This document shows, piece by piece, positions 1 through 7,991 of a stretch of 23,760 nucleotides of DNA (position 1 is the first letter of the stretch; the number at the start of each line of letters is the position of its first letter). A model generated the notes under the pieces. The model did not search any database, had not been told where the DNA came from, and was given only the letters and a program-made list of their open reading frames with translations. The stretch covers positions 1-23,760 of IMG/VR virus record IMGVR_UViG_3300008451_004399; one strand, 5' to 3'. The position numbers and the translations under genes were made by a program. Source of the stretch: a virus.

Positions 1-697
1 TATCGGCGGTTACAGCATAATTAGTTGGTCTTGTGATAATCTCACTAAACGGATCTATCTCAGTGAAGTCAATAATATCATCGCCTTCTTCTTCAAAGAA
101 TACGTTCTTTGCGATTGGATCTTTTTCTAGTAGTTTATTAAGATTGTTAACTTCAAGATCTTCAGTGTTTAAAACATCGAAGTGTGTATCTATATCTTCA
201 ATTCCGGTGTCGAATCTTTCGTTCGAGTATTCAAACAGTTCACACTTAAGATCAAATACTTGAAGAGCTCCGCTCTGATAGAAAACGCTTTCGTGCTCAA
301 CATGAGAGATCTCAAAGAATTTATTATTGAGAGGAAGATATATAAGGTCGCCTTCCTTCGGTCTTATGAGAGTAGTATTCAATCTAGTTGCGTATCTTTC
401 AAAAGTTCTCACCGCAACAGTAAAAGTAACTTGGTCACGAATCTGAAGACCAAACTTACTAAGAAAGTCACCATCTCCCTGAAAACCGTCCACGCTCTTT
501 ACGTATACTTCCATTAAGTAAGCCGCATTAAAGATTGAAAGATCGTCTTCATTGAGTATCTGGTCGGTCGCTTCTAACTTTCGAGTAACATAGTAAGTAT
601 CAACACCGTAGATCTGTATTGCTTCAATGACTAAGTCGTCAATGAGTTGCTGCTCATTGAAGTATCCATAGTTTTGAAAAAAGACGTTAGTCGCCAT
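1..697 (-). CDS. 14: Neck protein gp14 (T4-like), 3' end outside window
   Basis: The reading frame starts at ATG 697 and stays open to the left edge, giving about 232 residues; the stop lies outside the window. The product begins MATNVFFQNYGYFNEQQLID and contains VIEAIQIYGVDTYYVTRK, LSKFGLQIRDQVTFTV and RPKEGDLIYLPLNNKFFEI. These parallel T4 gp14, which has AESIQMRGVECYYVPR, NFGMQVQDEVTL and PKEGDLIYFPMDNSLFEI at the same places. In T4, gp13 and gp14 form the neck that closes the filled head and accepts the tail, so the role here should be late virion assembly. It follows gene 13 by three bases, as in T4. Start choice is secure because the homology begins at once. T4 gp14 is 256 residues, so little is probably missing. 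Confidence 0.92.
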   Translation of the reverse strand, partial: MATNVFFQNYGYFNEQQLIDDLVIEAIQIYGVDTYYVTRKLEATDQILNEDDLSIFNAAYLMEVYVKSVDGFQGDGDFLSKFGLQIRDQVTFTVAVRTFERYATRLNTTLIRPKEGDLIYLPLNNKFFEISHVEHESVFYQSGALQVFDLKCELFEYSNERFDTGIEDIDTHFDVLNTEDLEVNNLNKLLEKDPIAKNVFFEEEGDDIIDFTEIDPFSEIITRPTNYAVTAD

Positions 698-700
698 TTA

Positions 701-1444
701 TCATCCAACGAAATTGTAAACGAGTGGTTGAAGTGAAGTCTTCGCATTTTCTTCCATCTCTTTGCGGTCTGCTTTTGCTTCCGATAGGATCTGTTCGCCG
801 TTGAACTGAACACCTCCGATAAGTTGCATGTTTGTAAACTTAGTTAGGTTTACACCCCACTGCTCGCGTATTAAGATAGACGCATAGTTCTGAAGAAAGC
901 GATCGCTCCATACGTCGGAGTATGTGTTGCCATCAATAATGTCATATCCCTCTATAATGATAAACGACCCAGGATTCAATATGGCCTTATTTACATCTAC
1001 ATATAAACGGTTTACATGGCGATTGTATCTTATGAGAGGGCGGCCTACAAGTATTTCTTGCAGGAACTGTAGGTGAGATAGAGCCATGTAGTAATGCTGA
1101 ATGTTGTACCCAGTAATGTCTTCTAGGTTGTTCAAAACGAATTGGTATTGAACGTTGAAGAAGCCGGTACCGGTCGAGATAGAAGAGCTAAGATCAAAGA
1201 TACGAGTGATACCGAGAATGTTTTGTGGTACTTCGATATATCCCTGATCTATCTCTTGTTGTGTTAGAGCATGCTTAAGATATATCATCTGGCTACCATC
1301 ATAGTGGTAGTCTCTCCAGAATGCTATTGCCTCGTCAATACGATCTTCTATCTGTTCATCAGAAACGTTGATCTGAATGACTGGCGCACCGATCTTTCTA
1401 AGAACATAATCTTTGAATTCGCTTCTTGTTGAAGGACGTGCCAT
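701..1444 (-). CDS. 13: Neck protein gp13 (T4-like)
   Basis: This 247-residue protein begins MARPSTRSEFKDYVLRKIGA and continues with a conserved gp13 core: INVSDEQIEDRIDEAIAFWR, DYHYDGSQMIYLKHALTQQE and the C-terminal stretch NYASILIREQWGVNLTKFTN. It is shorter than T4 gp13 (309 residues), as I recall is usual in marine T4-like phages. The product is a head-tail joining (neck) protein acting with gp14, whose gene starts three bases downstream. A perfect TATAAATA late promoter lies 25 bases upstream, so this gene restarts late transcription after the glycan module. A possible Shine-Dalgarno (AGGG) lies about a dozen bases before the ATG. No membrane segments or signal peptide are visible. Confidence 0.93.
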   Translation of the reverse strand: MARPSTRSEFKDYVLRKIGAPVIQINVSDEQIEDRIDEAIAFWRDYHYDGSQMIYLKHALTQQEIDQGYIEVPQNILGITRIFDLSSSISTGTGFFNVQYQFVLNNLEDITGYNIQHYYMALSHLQFLQEILVGRPLIRYNRHVNRLYVDVNKAILNPGSFIIIEGYDIIDGNTYSDVWSDRFLQNYASILIREQWGVNLTKFTNMQLIGGVQFNGEQILSEAKADRKEMEENAKTSLQPLVYNFVG

Positions 1445-1468
1445 GTTTGATCACCCTACTTTTTGATC

Positions 1469-1476
1469 TATTTATA
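1469..1476 (-). promoter_or_regulatory. T4-type late promoter for genes 13-14
   Basis: The minus strand reads TATAAATA, a perfect match to the T4 late promoter -10 box recognised by the gp55 sigma with gp33 and the gp45 clamp. Transcription would begin about 6 bases further left, near 1463, leaving a leader of about 20 bases before the gene 13 ATG. The site lies in the only gap between the glycan module and the neck genes. No protein is needed for recognition beyond the phage late machinery, which is not in this window. Confidence 0.85.
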
Positions 1477-1501
1477 AAAGAAGATGAACCACATTTTTTG
1501 G

Positions 1502-1529
1502 TTGACATATGTGAAATATCTGATATAAT
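1502..1529 (+). promoter_or_regulatory. sigma70-type promoter firing rightward (antisense to 1564-2310)
   Basis: TTGACA at 1502-1507 and TATAAT at 1524-1529 both match the bacterial sigma70 consensus perfectly, separated by 16 bases. The orientation is opposite to every gene here. A transcript would start near 1536 and run into the antisense strand of the nucleotidyltransferase-cupin gene. No convincing rightward coding sequence or RNA gene follows it. The same element recurs at 20821-20848 at the same distance from a late promoter, which argues against chance. Activity is inferred, not shown. Confidence 0.6.
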
Positions 1530-1563
1530 TAGATTTAACATCTATCAAGCCGGTAGTATATAC

Positions 1564-2310
1564 TTACTCGATGCGCTCGATATCTTCTTCGTAGCAGTTC
1601 TGTCCATACTGGATCTCAACAATCTTTAGTTCTTCAGAAGAATCGTTAATGAGTTGGTGCCAGTCAGAAACATATATGTTTACAAAGTCGCCTTTCTTTA
1701 AAGGCGACAACACTCCGTTTAGTTTGATAGCACCGGTACCATTTGTAACGTACCATAGTTCGTTTCTAAAACTATGTCTCTGAAGACTGAGAGACTTTCC
1801 TGGCTCGACTATGAGTTCTTTTACTTTTGTAGAAGGACCGTCCGAGTGTAGGACTCGATAGTATCCCCACTTTCTTTCCGTCTTAGGTGTCTTCCACTCA
1901 GTAAGGATCTTACTGCTAGAATTCATCTTATGAGTTCCACCGACTCCAAACACAAACGATAGTCGGCTGTCTACGATACTCATTTCCGGAATATTGCTAT
2001 CGGTTCTATCACCACCGTTCGCAAAAATGATTTCATCGTGTGGATACTTTCCTAGACACAGCTTAATCGCTTCGGACGCCCCGCCGTCACTATCGTCAAA
2101 TATCATGACACTATCGACCATATGAAGGCTCTCAACGATCGCAACTCTTTCTGATAGACTCATGAATGGCTGACCCTTTTTACGAGTCAGCCATTCGTCA
2201 CTATTTACTCCAACTATTAGAATATCTCCGAGTTCTTTTGCTTCATTAAAGTATGCAATATGACCGCTATGAAGGGGATCGAAACCACCAGTTACAAGTA
2301 CTATCTTCAT
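1564..2310 (-). CDS. Fused cytidylyltransferase-like nucleotidyltransferase and mannose-6-phosphate isomerase-type cupin
   Basis: The 248-residue protein has two domains. Residues 1-137 form a nucleotidyltransferase of the HldE/TagD type: GGFDPLHSGHI with the HxGH nucleotide-binding motif at 14-17, LGDILIVGVNSDEW, and NSSSKIL at 130-136 in place of the usual second signature. Such enzymes transfer CMP or AMP to a sugar or polyol phosphate. Residues 148-245 resemble the cupin of type II phosphomannose isomerases (WGYYRVL, VEPGKSLSLQRHS, ELWYVTNGTGAI). Likely metal ligands are H179, E184 and H218; the family's H-x-H reads H-S-F here, so one ligand may be lost. The gene is last in glycan module 1, starting two bases after the FkbM gene with an AAAGGA ribosome site. 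The sugar is unknown; activation of a heptose or polyol phosphate is a guess from family. Confidence 0.8.
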   Translation of the reverse strand: MKIVLVTGGFDPLHSGHIAYFNEAKELGDILIVGVNSDEWLTRKKGQPFMSLSERVAIVESLHMVDSVMIFDDSDGGASEAIKLCLGKYPHDEIIFANGGDRTDSNIPEMSIVDSRLSFVFGVGGTHKMNSSSKILTEWKTPKTERKWGYYRVLHSDGPSTKVKELIVEPGKSLSLQRHSFRNELWYVTNGTGAIKLNGVLSPLKKGDFVNIYVSDWHQLINDSSEELKIVEIQYGQNCYEEDIERIE

Positions 2311-2311
2311 T

Positions 2312-3043
2312 CTACATTCCTTTCAAATTTGCATATACCATAAACTGACCCTTATATGGGTTATTAATTCTCCACCACTCTTCATAGGCACGCAAAAAGT
2401 TGTTATCGAAAATTTGTTCTGTTACGTCTTTTCCATCTCTTTCATATACACGCAGATGTTCTGTTCCTCTTAAATCTAACAGGTAGTTATCTCTAAATTC
2501 TATAAAGTTCTCTATAGAATTTGGAACTCCGACTATGTGATATTCACCAGCTATGTTCTTAACTATTTTTTTGATCATAGAAGAATTTTCTTTAGTGAAG
2601 ATAAAAGCTTCCCCGCCTTCGCAATCAAATTTTAAGAAATCTATCGTCTCTATGTTATAATCTTTTATTAACGTATCGAACCGAATAGTTGAAAACATAC
2701 TGCCGGCGTGATGATAGATATAATCTGACCCCGGTTTGATTATGTTGTAGTCGGTATCTACTCCAGATATACCTTTATTTATCAGTGTACACGAAAATAT
2801 TTCTAGATTTTTTTCCAGCGTTTTGAATACAATGTTTGATGGTTCTAAACAAAATGCGTGTTTAGGTTTAATATCCTTTAGAGAATATATGAAAGAACCA
2901 ACGTTTGCACCAATATCTACAACGACATCGATTTCTTTTATCTTATATAATAGTTCGTATGTTCTATCGATAAAATTTTCTTTAGTAAATAAGTTTGCAT
3001 ATTCTTTATCTGTTGGACCCCAATCAAAGTTTTCGTAATTCAT
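2312..3043 (-). CDS. FkbM-family SAM-dependent methyltransferase
   Basis: This is a 243-residue class I methyltransferase. SAM-binding motif I is VVVDIGANVGSF at residues 40-51; the acidic end of beta-2 is in FCLEPS at 64-69; and the FkbM signature is IDFLKFDCEGGE at 134-145. FkbM enzymes typically O-methylate hydroxyls of sugars, glycans or polyketides. The start is set by the preceding stop (TAA at 3046-3048) and a GGAG ribosome site overlapping that gene's end. It shares overall plan, but not close identity, with the FkbM gene at 4652-5368, so the two may methylate different positions. It lies between the GT17 fusion and the nucleotidyltransferase fusion, which fits modification of a transferred glycan. 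The acceptor is not known. Confidence 0.87.
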   Translation of the reverse strand: MNYENFDWGPTDKEYANLFTKENFIDRTYELLYKIKEIDVVVDIGANVGSFIYSLKDIKPKHAFCLEPSNIVFKTLEKNLEIFSCTLINKGISGVDTDYNIIKPGSDYIYHHAGSMFSTIRFDTLIKDYNIETIDFLKFDCEGGEAFIFTKENSSMIKKIVKNIAGEYHIVGVPNSIENFIEFRDNYLLDLRGTEHLRVYERDGKDVTEQIFDNNFLRAYEEWWRINNPYKGQFMVYANLKGM

Positions 3044-3045
3044 CT

Positions 3046-4629
3046 TTACTCCGCGTCAAAAAAGAACATTTGCCACAAGCGAGAATTCTCGTTGTTATAT
3101 CCGAAGTATCCGGATGCTGCGTGAATCATACCTGCGTCAAATATGACGAGTCTGTTATAGACATTTCCAACTACGTCGACCGGTTCATATGGAGTTTTAT
3201 CGAGAGTAGTGTGCCCAGAGAAGGTGCTCATGATCTCTGGATGAGAATTGTGACGAATACGTGTTGCCTTATGCGCGTACATTGAAGTACCAGTCTCGAA
3301 TGGCGCGTCGGGTGTTAGGAATAACATACCAGCATATTTCTGATCGTCGCAGTGATAAACAAGAGCATCTCCTGCATAACATGTCTGGAACCTGCCATTC
3401 ATACCATGTTGTTCCCATTTTGTAATCTTCATTCCCATGATCTTTTCAAATTCTTCCTTCAGGCCTGGGAATAGAAACTGTTTAAAAGTTCTATTTCCCA
3501 TATATCCTTTTCCGAAGCCACCCTTATCGAATTCACGAGTTAGAGCATACTGTCTTACTTCATCTGGGTTATGATAGAAATCGTCTACGATCCATACTCT
3601 CTTTTTATACGGGCTTATTAGAGAAGAAGGATTTATAACAGCCCTTTCAAATACATCTAAACTATCTTCTTTGACATCTGGCAGAAAGTAGTTCTTTAAG
3701 TACTCGCTCTCAAGAATTTCTTTTGGTAGCCCACTAATAGAGTACTTCTTTAAGACGTGATTTTTATTTCCAGAAGGCGGAGTAGATCCTTCTTTCATTT
3801 CGTTCTCTGTTAAGAATGTCACGTATGTCTCGTCACGGTATGACTTTATCTCTTTAATGCTGTCTGTTTCATTTCCTCCTAACCACTCGAATGAGTCGTT
3901 ATAATGGGCCCATACTTGAGACTTCAGGGCTCGCTTTTCAGGCCCACCCATCCAAGAGAAGTGCCATCCAAGATCCTGAATAGCAGCACCGTTTTCCGTA
4001 ATATAATGAATTGGAAACGGGTTATTTACATTTGAACGTATCTGCGCTGGTGTAGCCCTTTTAAGTTGAGCTTTCGTAGCAAGAAACATTGCGCCGGACC
4101 ATTGAACCGGTGTGTTACTATCTCTGTGATAAAGACGAAGATCTGCTCTTCCTTCGAGATAAACGAGTGGAACCTTAATGATTATCTCTTGGTTTTCTCG
4201 GCAGACACGTGATAGATACGGAATTCCATCCGGCCGAATGATTTCATCAGCATCGCCGTGAATAAAGACAGTATCATCATCAAACGTGTCGAGGACTTTT
4301 AGGAGCGCGTCTTTCTGAAGGCGCTCACGAGCTCTTGCTCTTTGCGATTCAATCTTATCACGATTTCCATACGTGTTTTGAATATCAATAGGAAGGATCT
4401 CCAACTTGTCGTCGTCCGGTATATCGTGTGCTATATAGATGATCTTATTTGGATCCATCTCAAGTCTGCCTGCGATCTCAGGAAACTGTCTTTCAACTTT
4501 ATGACCAGCGTGAGTTTTATTTGACTCTGATATAACAAAATAATCTACATGATCCTTAAGTACTTCATATCTCAGCTTAAGTGTTTCTTCTCCGTATGGA
4601 GCAAAGAAAGGAAAGAAATCGACTATCAT
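3046..4629 (-). CDS. Fusion of GT17-like glycosyltransferase and 2OG-Fe(II) oxygenase-like domain
   Basis: The protein is 527 residues from ATG 4629. An upstream in-frame TTG at 4647 is possible, but AGAGG sits nine bases before the ATG and MIVDFFPFF is the typical family start. Residues 1-320 match glycosyltransferase family 17 (beta-1,4-GlcNAc transferase type): DYFVISESNKTHAG at 29-42, GDADEI at 125-130 as the DxD-like metal site, and YLEGRADLRLY. Residues 344-527 resemble the phage domain DUF6445, of 2OG-Fe(II) oxygenase type: HCD at 426-428 (H-x-D), IHAASGYFG with H503, and R517 in SRLWQMFFF. The facial triad and the 2OG-binding Arg are thus all present. GT17 enzymes transfer a sugar onto a glycan; the second domain could hydroxylate sugar or protein. 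The pairing is unusual. Substrates are unknown. Confidence 0.82.
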   Translation of the reverse strand: MIVDFFPFFAPYGEETLKLRYEVLKDHVDYFVISESNKTHAGHKVERQFPEIAGRLEMDPNKIIYIAHDIPDDDKLEILPIDIQNTYGNRDKIESQRARARERLQKDALLKVLDTFDDDTVFIHGDADEIIRPDGIPYLSRVCRENQEIIIKVPLVYLEGRADLRLYHRDSNTPVQWSGAMFLATKAQLKRATPAQIRSNVNNPFPIHYITENGAAIQDLGWHFSWMGGPEKRALKSQVWAHYNDSFEWLGGNETDSIKEIKSYRDETYVTFLTENEMKEGSTPPSGNKNHVLKKYSISGLPKEILESEYLKNYFLPDVKEDSLDVFERAVINPSSLISPYKKRVWIVDDFYHNPDEVRQYALTREFDKGGFGKGYMGNRTFKQFLFPGLKEEFEKIMGMKITKWEQHGMNGRFQTCYAGDALVYHCDDQKYAGMLFLTPDAPFETGTSMYAHKATRIRHNSHPEIMSTFSGHTTLDKTPYEPVDVVGNVYNRLVIFDAGMIHAASGYFGYNNENSRLWQMFFFDAE

Positions 4630-4651
4630 ATTATTTGTACCTCTCAAATTA

Positions 4652-5368
4652 TTATAATGACTTGTTGCAGATGTAGATCATCCAACAGCTTCCCCAACCG
4701 AGAGGCCACTTTGAATTCAAATATGCATCGTCATACATTTTCTGTTGTGAATCTTCCTGAAGATATTTTATCTTACTTGCATCAAATTTTGATAAGAAGT
4801 TGTCTCTAAATTTTTTGAATAAAACTGGCGCATCTTCAAAGCAATCAAGATGCACTTCGACCGCAATGTGTTTAACATTATTTTTTATGAATTCAAGATT
4901 TTCTTCTGACAAGATATCATATTCGGCTCCTTCGGCATCTATCTTAAGATAGTCTATATGCGTGATATCATATTCCTTTATGATATCTTTAAACGAACGA
5001 ATAGGAACGGCCTTATCATATCCTTCGCCAAAAACATTTCTAGTATACATTGGGTCATTCCCTATAACGCAGTTAATAGGAACCAATGGAGATTCTTTTT
5101 TATTTATGATATGTGGTGACGCATTGTGTATTACTGTTTTTATGAGTTTAGAATTTCCCTCGATAGAATACACCTTTTTGGCGCCGTTGTCCAGAGCATG
5201 ACATGTGAACATTCCGTTACATGCACCTATGTCCACTACGATGTCGTTTGGTTGAACTTTATACCACCAATCGTAATCATTTCTTATAAAGAATTCGTGA
5301 TATAGCGTTGCTACAGTTTCTATAGAATCTATACCATCAAATGATATGTTGTCATTTAGACTATTCAT
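4652..5368 (-). CDS. FkbM-family SAM-dependent methyltransferase (second copy)
   Basis: The 238-residue product is a class I methyltransferase with motif I IVVDIGACNGMF at residues 43-54, the post-I acidic residue in VYSIEGN at 66-72, and the FkbM signature IDYLKIDAEGAEYDIL at 138-153. Its start overlaps the previous stop as TAATG, indicating translational coupling with the helical-repeat methyltransferase upstream. The expected role is O-methylation of a sugar hydroxyl. The protein ends with a tryptophan-rich stretch (WPLGWGSCWMIYIC), and the other FkbM protein also has a WW pair near its C terminus. No signal peptide or membrane segment is seen, so it should act in the host cytoplasm on a nucleotide sugar or a nascent glycoprotein. 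Confidence 0.88.
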   Translation of the reverse strand: MNSLNDNISFDGIDSIETVATLYHEFFIRNDYDWWYKVQPNDIVVDIGACNGMFTCHALDNGAKKVYSIEGNSKLIKTVIHNASPHIINKKESPLVPINCVIGNDPMYTRNVFGEGYDKAVPIRSFKDIIKEYDITHIDYLKIDAEGAEYDILSEENLEFIKNNVKHIAVEVHLDCFEDAPVLFKKFRDNFLSKFDASKIKYLQEDSQQKMYDDAYLNSKWPLGWGSCWMIYICNKSL

Positions 5369-6387
5369 TACGAAATTCTTTCTAGCACTGTGAGACCATT
5401 GTTGTTTGTAAGAAACATCTTAAATCTCCAATTTTGATTTTCAATAAGAAACTCTATAATCGCAGGAAGGAGCCCTTGTGTAAGTTGTTTGTTGTCTCCA
5501 CCTTCATTTTTTAGACCATATGTGTTCGTATCATGAAATGCGATGTACTTTCTTACTTTGTTAGCATGAAGAGATAGTTCTTTCTTTAGTTGTTCATATT
5601 CGTGCCATGTGTCTATAAACAAAAGATCTGTCTCCTCAATCTCGACATTAAGAACATCCGCTTCAATGAACTTTGTGTCTTTTCCAGCGGAACTAGCATT
5701 ATTCATGAGTTCAACTACTTTTTGATCTGTAACGATGTCATAAGAAATTAGTTTTGCGTTAGCTCTCAAGAATGCCCTAGTACTAACTCCAAACCTTACA
5801 CCCATCTCTGTTATATGATTGCATTCTTTGGCGAGTTCGTATAGAACCGGCAAGTGTTCATGAATGTCACTAGGAGTCGTAGCAGCCGCTGCAAACTCTT
5901 TCTCTATCATGTGTTTGAAATCTTTTTGTGGTTGGTCTTCGGAGTATCTAATAGTACCAATCGAAGGAATGTACTTCTTCATTATATCGTTCAAATTTAT
6001 CATATCATATATCTCGCTCTTAGTGGTTTCTTCTTTTAGTCGAAGAAAGACTGGGTGCATTTCCTCAAATGCTTGATCTTCTCCAATATATTTATAAGTT
6101 AGCAGCATAAGATAAAACGCGTCTATTCTTGACGTATCTATTGACATAGCATGCTTTAAAATCTTATCTACGATTGCGAAGCTGTCACCGTGCTCTATTA
6201 GAGACTTTGCGGCTGACACTAAAGAATTATAGACCAACTCGTTGTCGTCAGTTCTATCCGCAGCTCTTAAAAAGTATCCGCAGGCGGCAGAGTACTGTTT
6301 AAGTACTTCATACTCCTTTCCAAGATCGTAGTTGAACTGCGCGTTTTCTGGATCACTTACATAAGATTTAATCTTTTCTACAAGCAT
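5368..6387 (-). CDS. Helical-repeat (TPR-like) protein with C-terminal methyltransferase domain
   Basis: Of 339 residues, the first 130 are helical and TPR-like, with FNYDLGKEYEVLKQYSAACG then YFLRAADRTDD at 39-49. The same segment occurs in the protein at 6389-7990 (YEDLGQYSSAGSYYLRSAER), so this domain is shared between neighbours. Residues 190-339 form a class I fold of the Methyltransf_24/cephalosporin-hydroxylase type: ITEMGVRFGVST at 192-203, SYD at 215-217, FIDTWHEYEQ at 257-266 and FHDT at 284-287. These proteins bind SAM or metal and modify small molecules or sugars. The gene begins two bases after the preceding stop, with GAGAGGT as ribosome site. The helical part may dock it to the neighbouring propeller protein or to a fibre; that is inference. 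Confidence 0.78.
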   Translation of the reverse strand: MLVEKIKSYVSDPENAQFNYDLGKEYEVLKQYSAACGYFLRAADRTDDNELVYNSLVSAAKSLIEHGDSFAIVDKILKHAMSIDTSRIDAFYLMLLTYKYIGEDQAFEEMHPVFLRLKEETTKSEIYDMINLNDIMKKYIPSIGTIRYSEDQPQKDFKHMIEKEFAAAATTPSDIHEHLPVLYELAKECNHITEMGVRFGVSTRAFLRANAKLISYDIVTDQKVVELMNNASSAGKDTKFIEADVLNVEIEETDLLFIDTWHEYEQLKKELSLHANKVRKYIAFHDTNTYGLKNEGGDNKQLTQGLLPAIIEFLIENQNWRFKMFLTNNNGLTVLERIS

Positions 6388-6388
6388 A

Positions 6389-7990
6389 TCAACCTCTCAA
6401 AACAAAATCGTCAAATACATTTTTTGGTATTCTTAGTATATATGATGTGTTATCCTCGTACCCATACGATATAAGCACATCGTTCTTATGATAAGCAATA
6501 CCTGAAACAAACTCAATAGATCCACTCATCATTGTAAAGTCACGAGTGGAACATACTATATTCCAGTCTCTGTCCCAAACTATAATTCTCTGAAAGTATC
6601 TTCTTCCGCTATCGTTGTTATTATACATGCATTCGTGAGTAATGCCAATGTAGTAGTCTTCGTTCCAAGGTATGATATGCGAACCACCTCTTAGATCACG
6701 AGGGAACCGATACTTTTTAGACTCCTCAAGATGTACGGTGTTAGTCTTTAGAGTTTTAGTATCGAATGAAACTATCTGAGTTGGGTTGGTCCACTTCACC
6801 CATTGGAACGGCTTGTCTAGAATAGGCATCCAGTTCTTTTCACAGTAGGTGTCGTCGTTTCCCGGCGCTGGAATTGAAAACCGTTCTACCTCAACCACGC
6901 CGTTCTTGGTTATCTCAATCTGTGAAAGATCCATCCTACCCTTACCTTCGAGTATATGATCCCTTCTTACTCCGCAGAGATACTTTTTACCTTCCCATTC
7001 TATGAGTCTTCCATCTTCCAACCCAATGTAGAACCAGTTAGGATCCTCATTAAGTTTCATATCAATTCTGTCCGCAGATATAACATTAAGACGATCGTCA
7101 AGTCTACATACAACGTTTTCGGACCTGATGTTAATATCACTATCAGGATAAAGATATTTTAAAGGCCCATCTTTATCTGGAAACTTATTACTATAATAAA
7201 GAGTATAGTTAGTTTCTCTGAGATTTACAAAGACTCTTTCTTGACTGTCAACAAATACAGACGCGTTTGTTGTCGCCATTCCTTTTGATACAGAGTGAGG
7301 TACAACAATAGGATGGATCGATCCGCCATTTGCTAATGCGTACTTTGCTAGACTAGATTGGTAAACATCTTTTAACGGAGTTTCGTTATGATAGTATTGA
7401 GACCTATGATTTTCTTTTTTGATCATCATTAGATTTTTCATAGCAGCTTTCTGATGATGTCTAGGGGCATCACTGCTGTTTATAATAGAAAGAAGTATCT
7501 CTCTAGATTCCTCTATGAACCCGCTATGAAAACCAGCATGAGCTTTCTGAAGTAAGAGAGAATACTTTCCATCATATGTGGTTTTTCTTCTCAACGATTT
7601 TAAACTATCTAAGTCTGGAATGCTTAGCGCGGTAGACACGAGTGAATAGGCAGTAAACCACCTCTCGTCATTCGTTTCGCTGCTCTCAATGAACTTGCTT
7701 AGAATTAAATATGCTTCTGGACGCGTTGGCATATGAGATATCGCAAAGTTTAGAAGGCCCTTTGTTGAATATTTCCGTCTTCCCAAAGATTGCATGCATG
7801 TTGCTAATCTTATTAGACTCTCATAAGATTTATTTCTATCATCGAATCTTTCTGCCGAGCGTAAGTAATAAGACCCTGCCGATGAGTACTGACCTAAATC
7901 CTCATAGTACGAACCGATCATAAAACTAACTTCTGGGTCACTAGGATTAAGAGCGAACATCGTGATCAACTGTTTTATTTCTTCCGTCAT
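6389..7990 (-). CDS. TPR-like helical domain fused to GH130-like beta-propeller
   Basis: The start chosen is ATG 7990 (MTEEIKQLIT), six bases after an AAGG ribosome site; ATG 8005 in the same frame would add five residues and overlap the previous gene. The protein has 533 residues. Residues 1-200 are alpha-helical repeats, the first part resembling the N terminus of the protein at 5368-6387. Residues 205-533 match the whole of the protein at 7992-9056: GGSIHPIVVP, GLEDGRLIEW at 323-332, CEKNWMPI at 383-390, RGGSHIIPW and IEFVSGIAYH. This pattern, especially G-x-E-D-x-R, resembles five-bladed propellers of GH130 (mannoside phosphorylases) and relatives. The role could be glycan cleavage, phosphorolysis or transfer, or simple binding. 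Sugar specificity is unknown. Confidence 0.72.
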   Translation of the reverse strand: MTEEIKQLITMFALNPSDPEVSFMIGSYYEDLGQYSSAGSYYLRSAERFDDRNKSYESLIRLATCMQSLGRRKYSTKGLLNFAISHMPTRPEAYLILSKFIESSETNDERWFTAYSLVSTALSIPDLDSLKSLRRKTTYDGKYSLLLQKAHAGFHSGFIEESREILLSIINSSDAPRHHQKAAMKNLMMIKKENHRSQYYHNETPLKDVYQSSLAKYALANGGSIHPIVVPHSVSKGMATTNASVFVDSQERVFVNLRETNYTLYYSNKFPDKDGPLKYLYPDSDINIRSENVVCRLDDRLNVISADRIDMKLNEDPNWFYIGLEDGRLIEWEGKKYLCGVRRDHILEGKGRMDLSQIEITKNGVVEVERFSIPAPGNDDTYCEKNWMPILDKPFQWVKWTNPTQIVSFDTKTLKTNTVHLEESKKYRFPRDLRGGSHIIPWNEDYYIGITHECMYNNNDSGRRYFQRIIVWDRDWNIVCSTRDFTMMSGSIEFVSGIAYHKNDVLISYGYEDNTSYILRIPKNVFDDFVLRG

Positions 7991-7991
7991 A

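Noticed and set aside
1451-1487. A possible ribosome-site hairpin at the gene 13 promoter, by analogy with 20766-20809
   Set aside because: The complementarity is only five clean base pairs (CTTTT with AAAAG) followed by a mismatch and a few weak pairs, so I do not claim the same control for gene 13.
6089-6096. Perfect TATAAATA on the minus strand inside the gene at 5368-6387
   Set aside because: It lies mid-gene with no start codon and ribosome site suitably placed downstream and no cassette features around it, so chance is more likely than a promoter.
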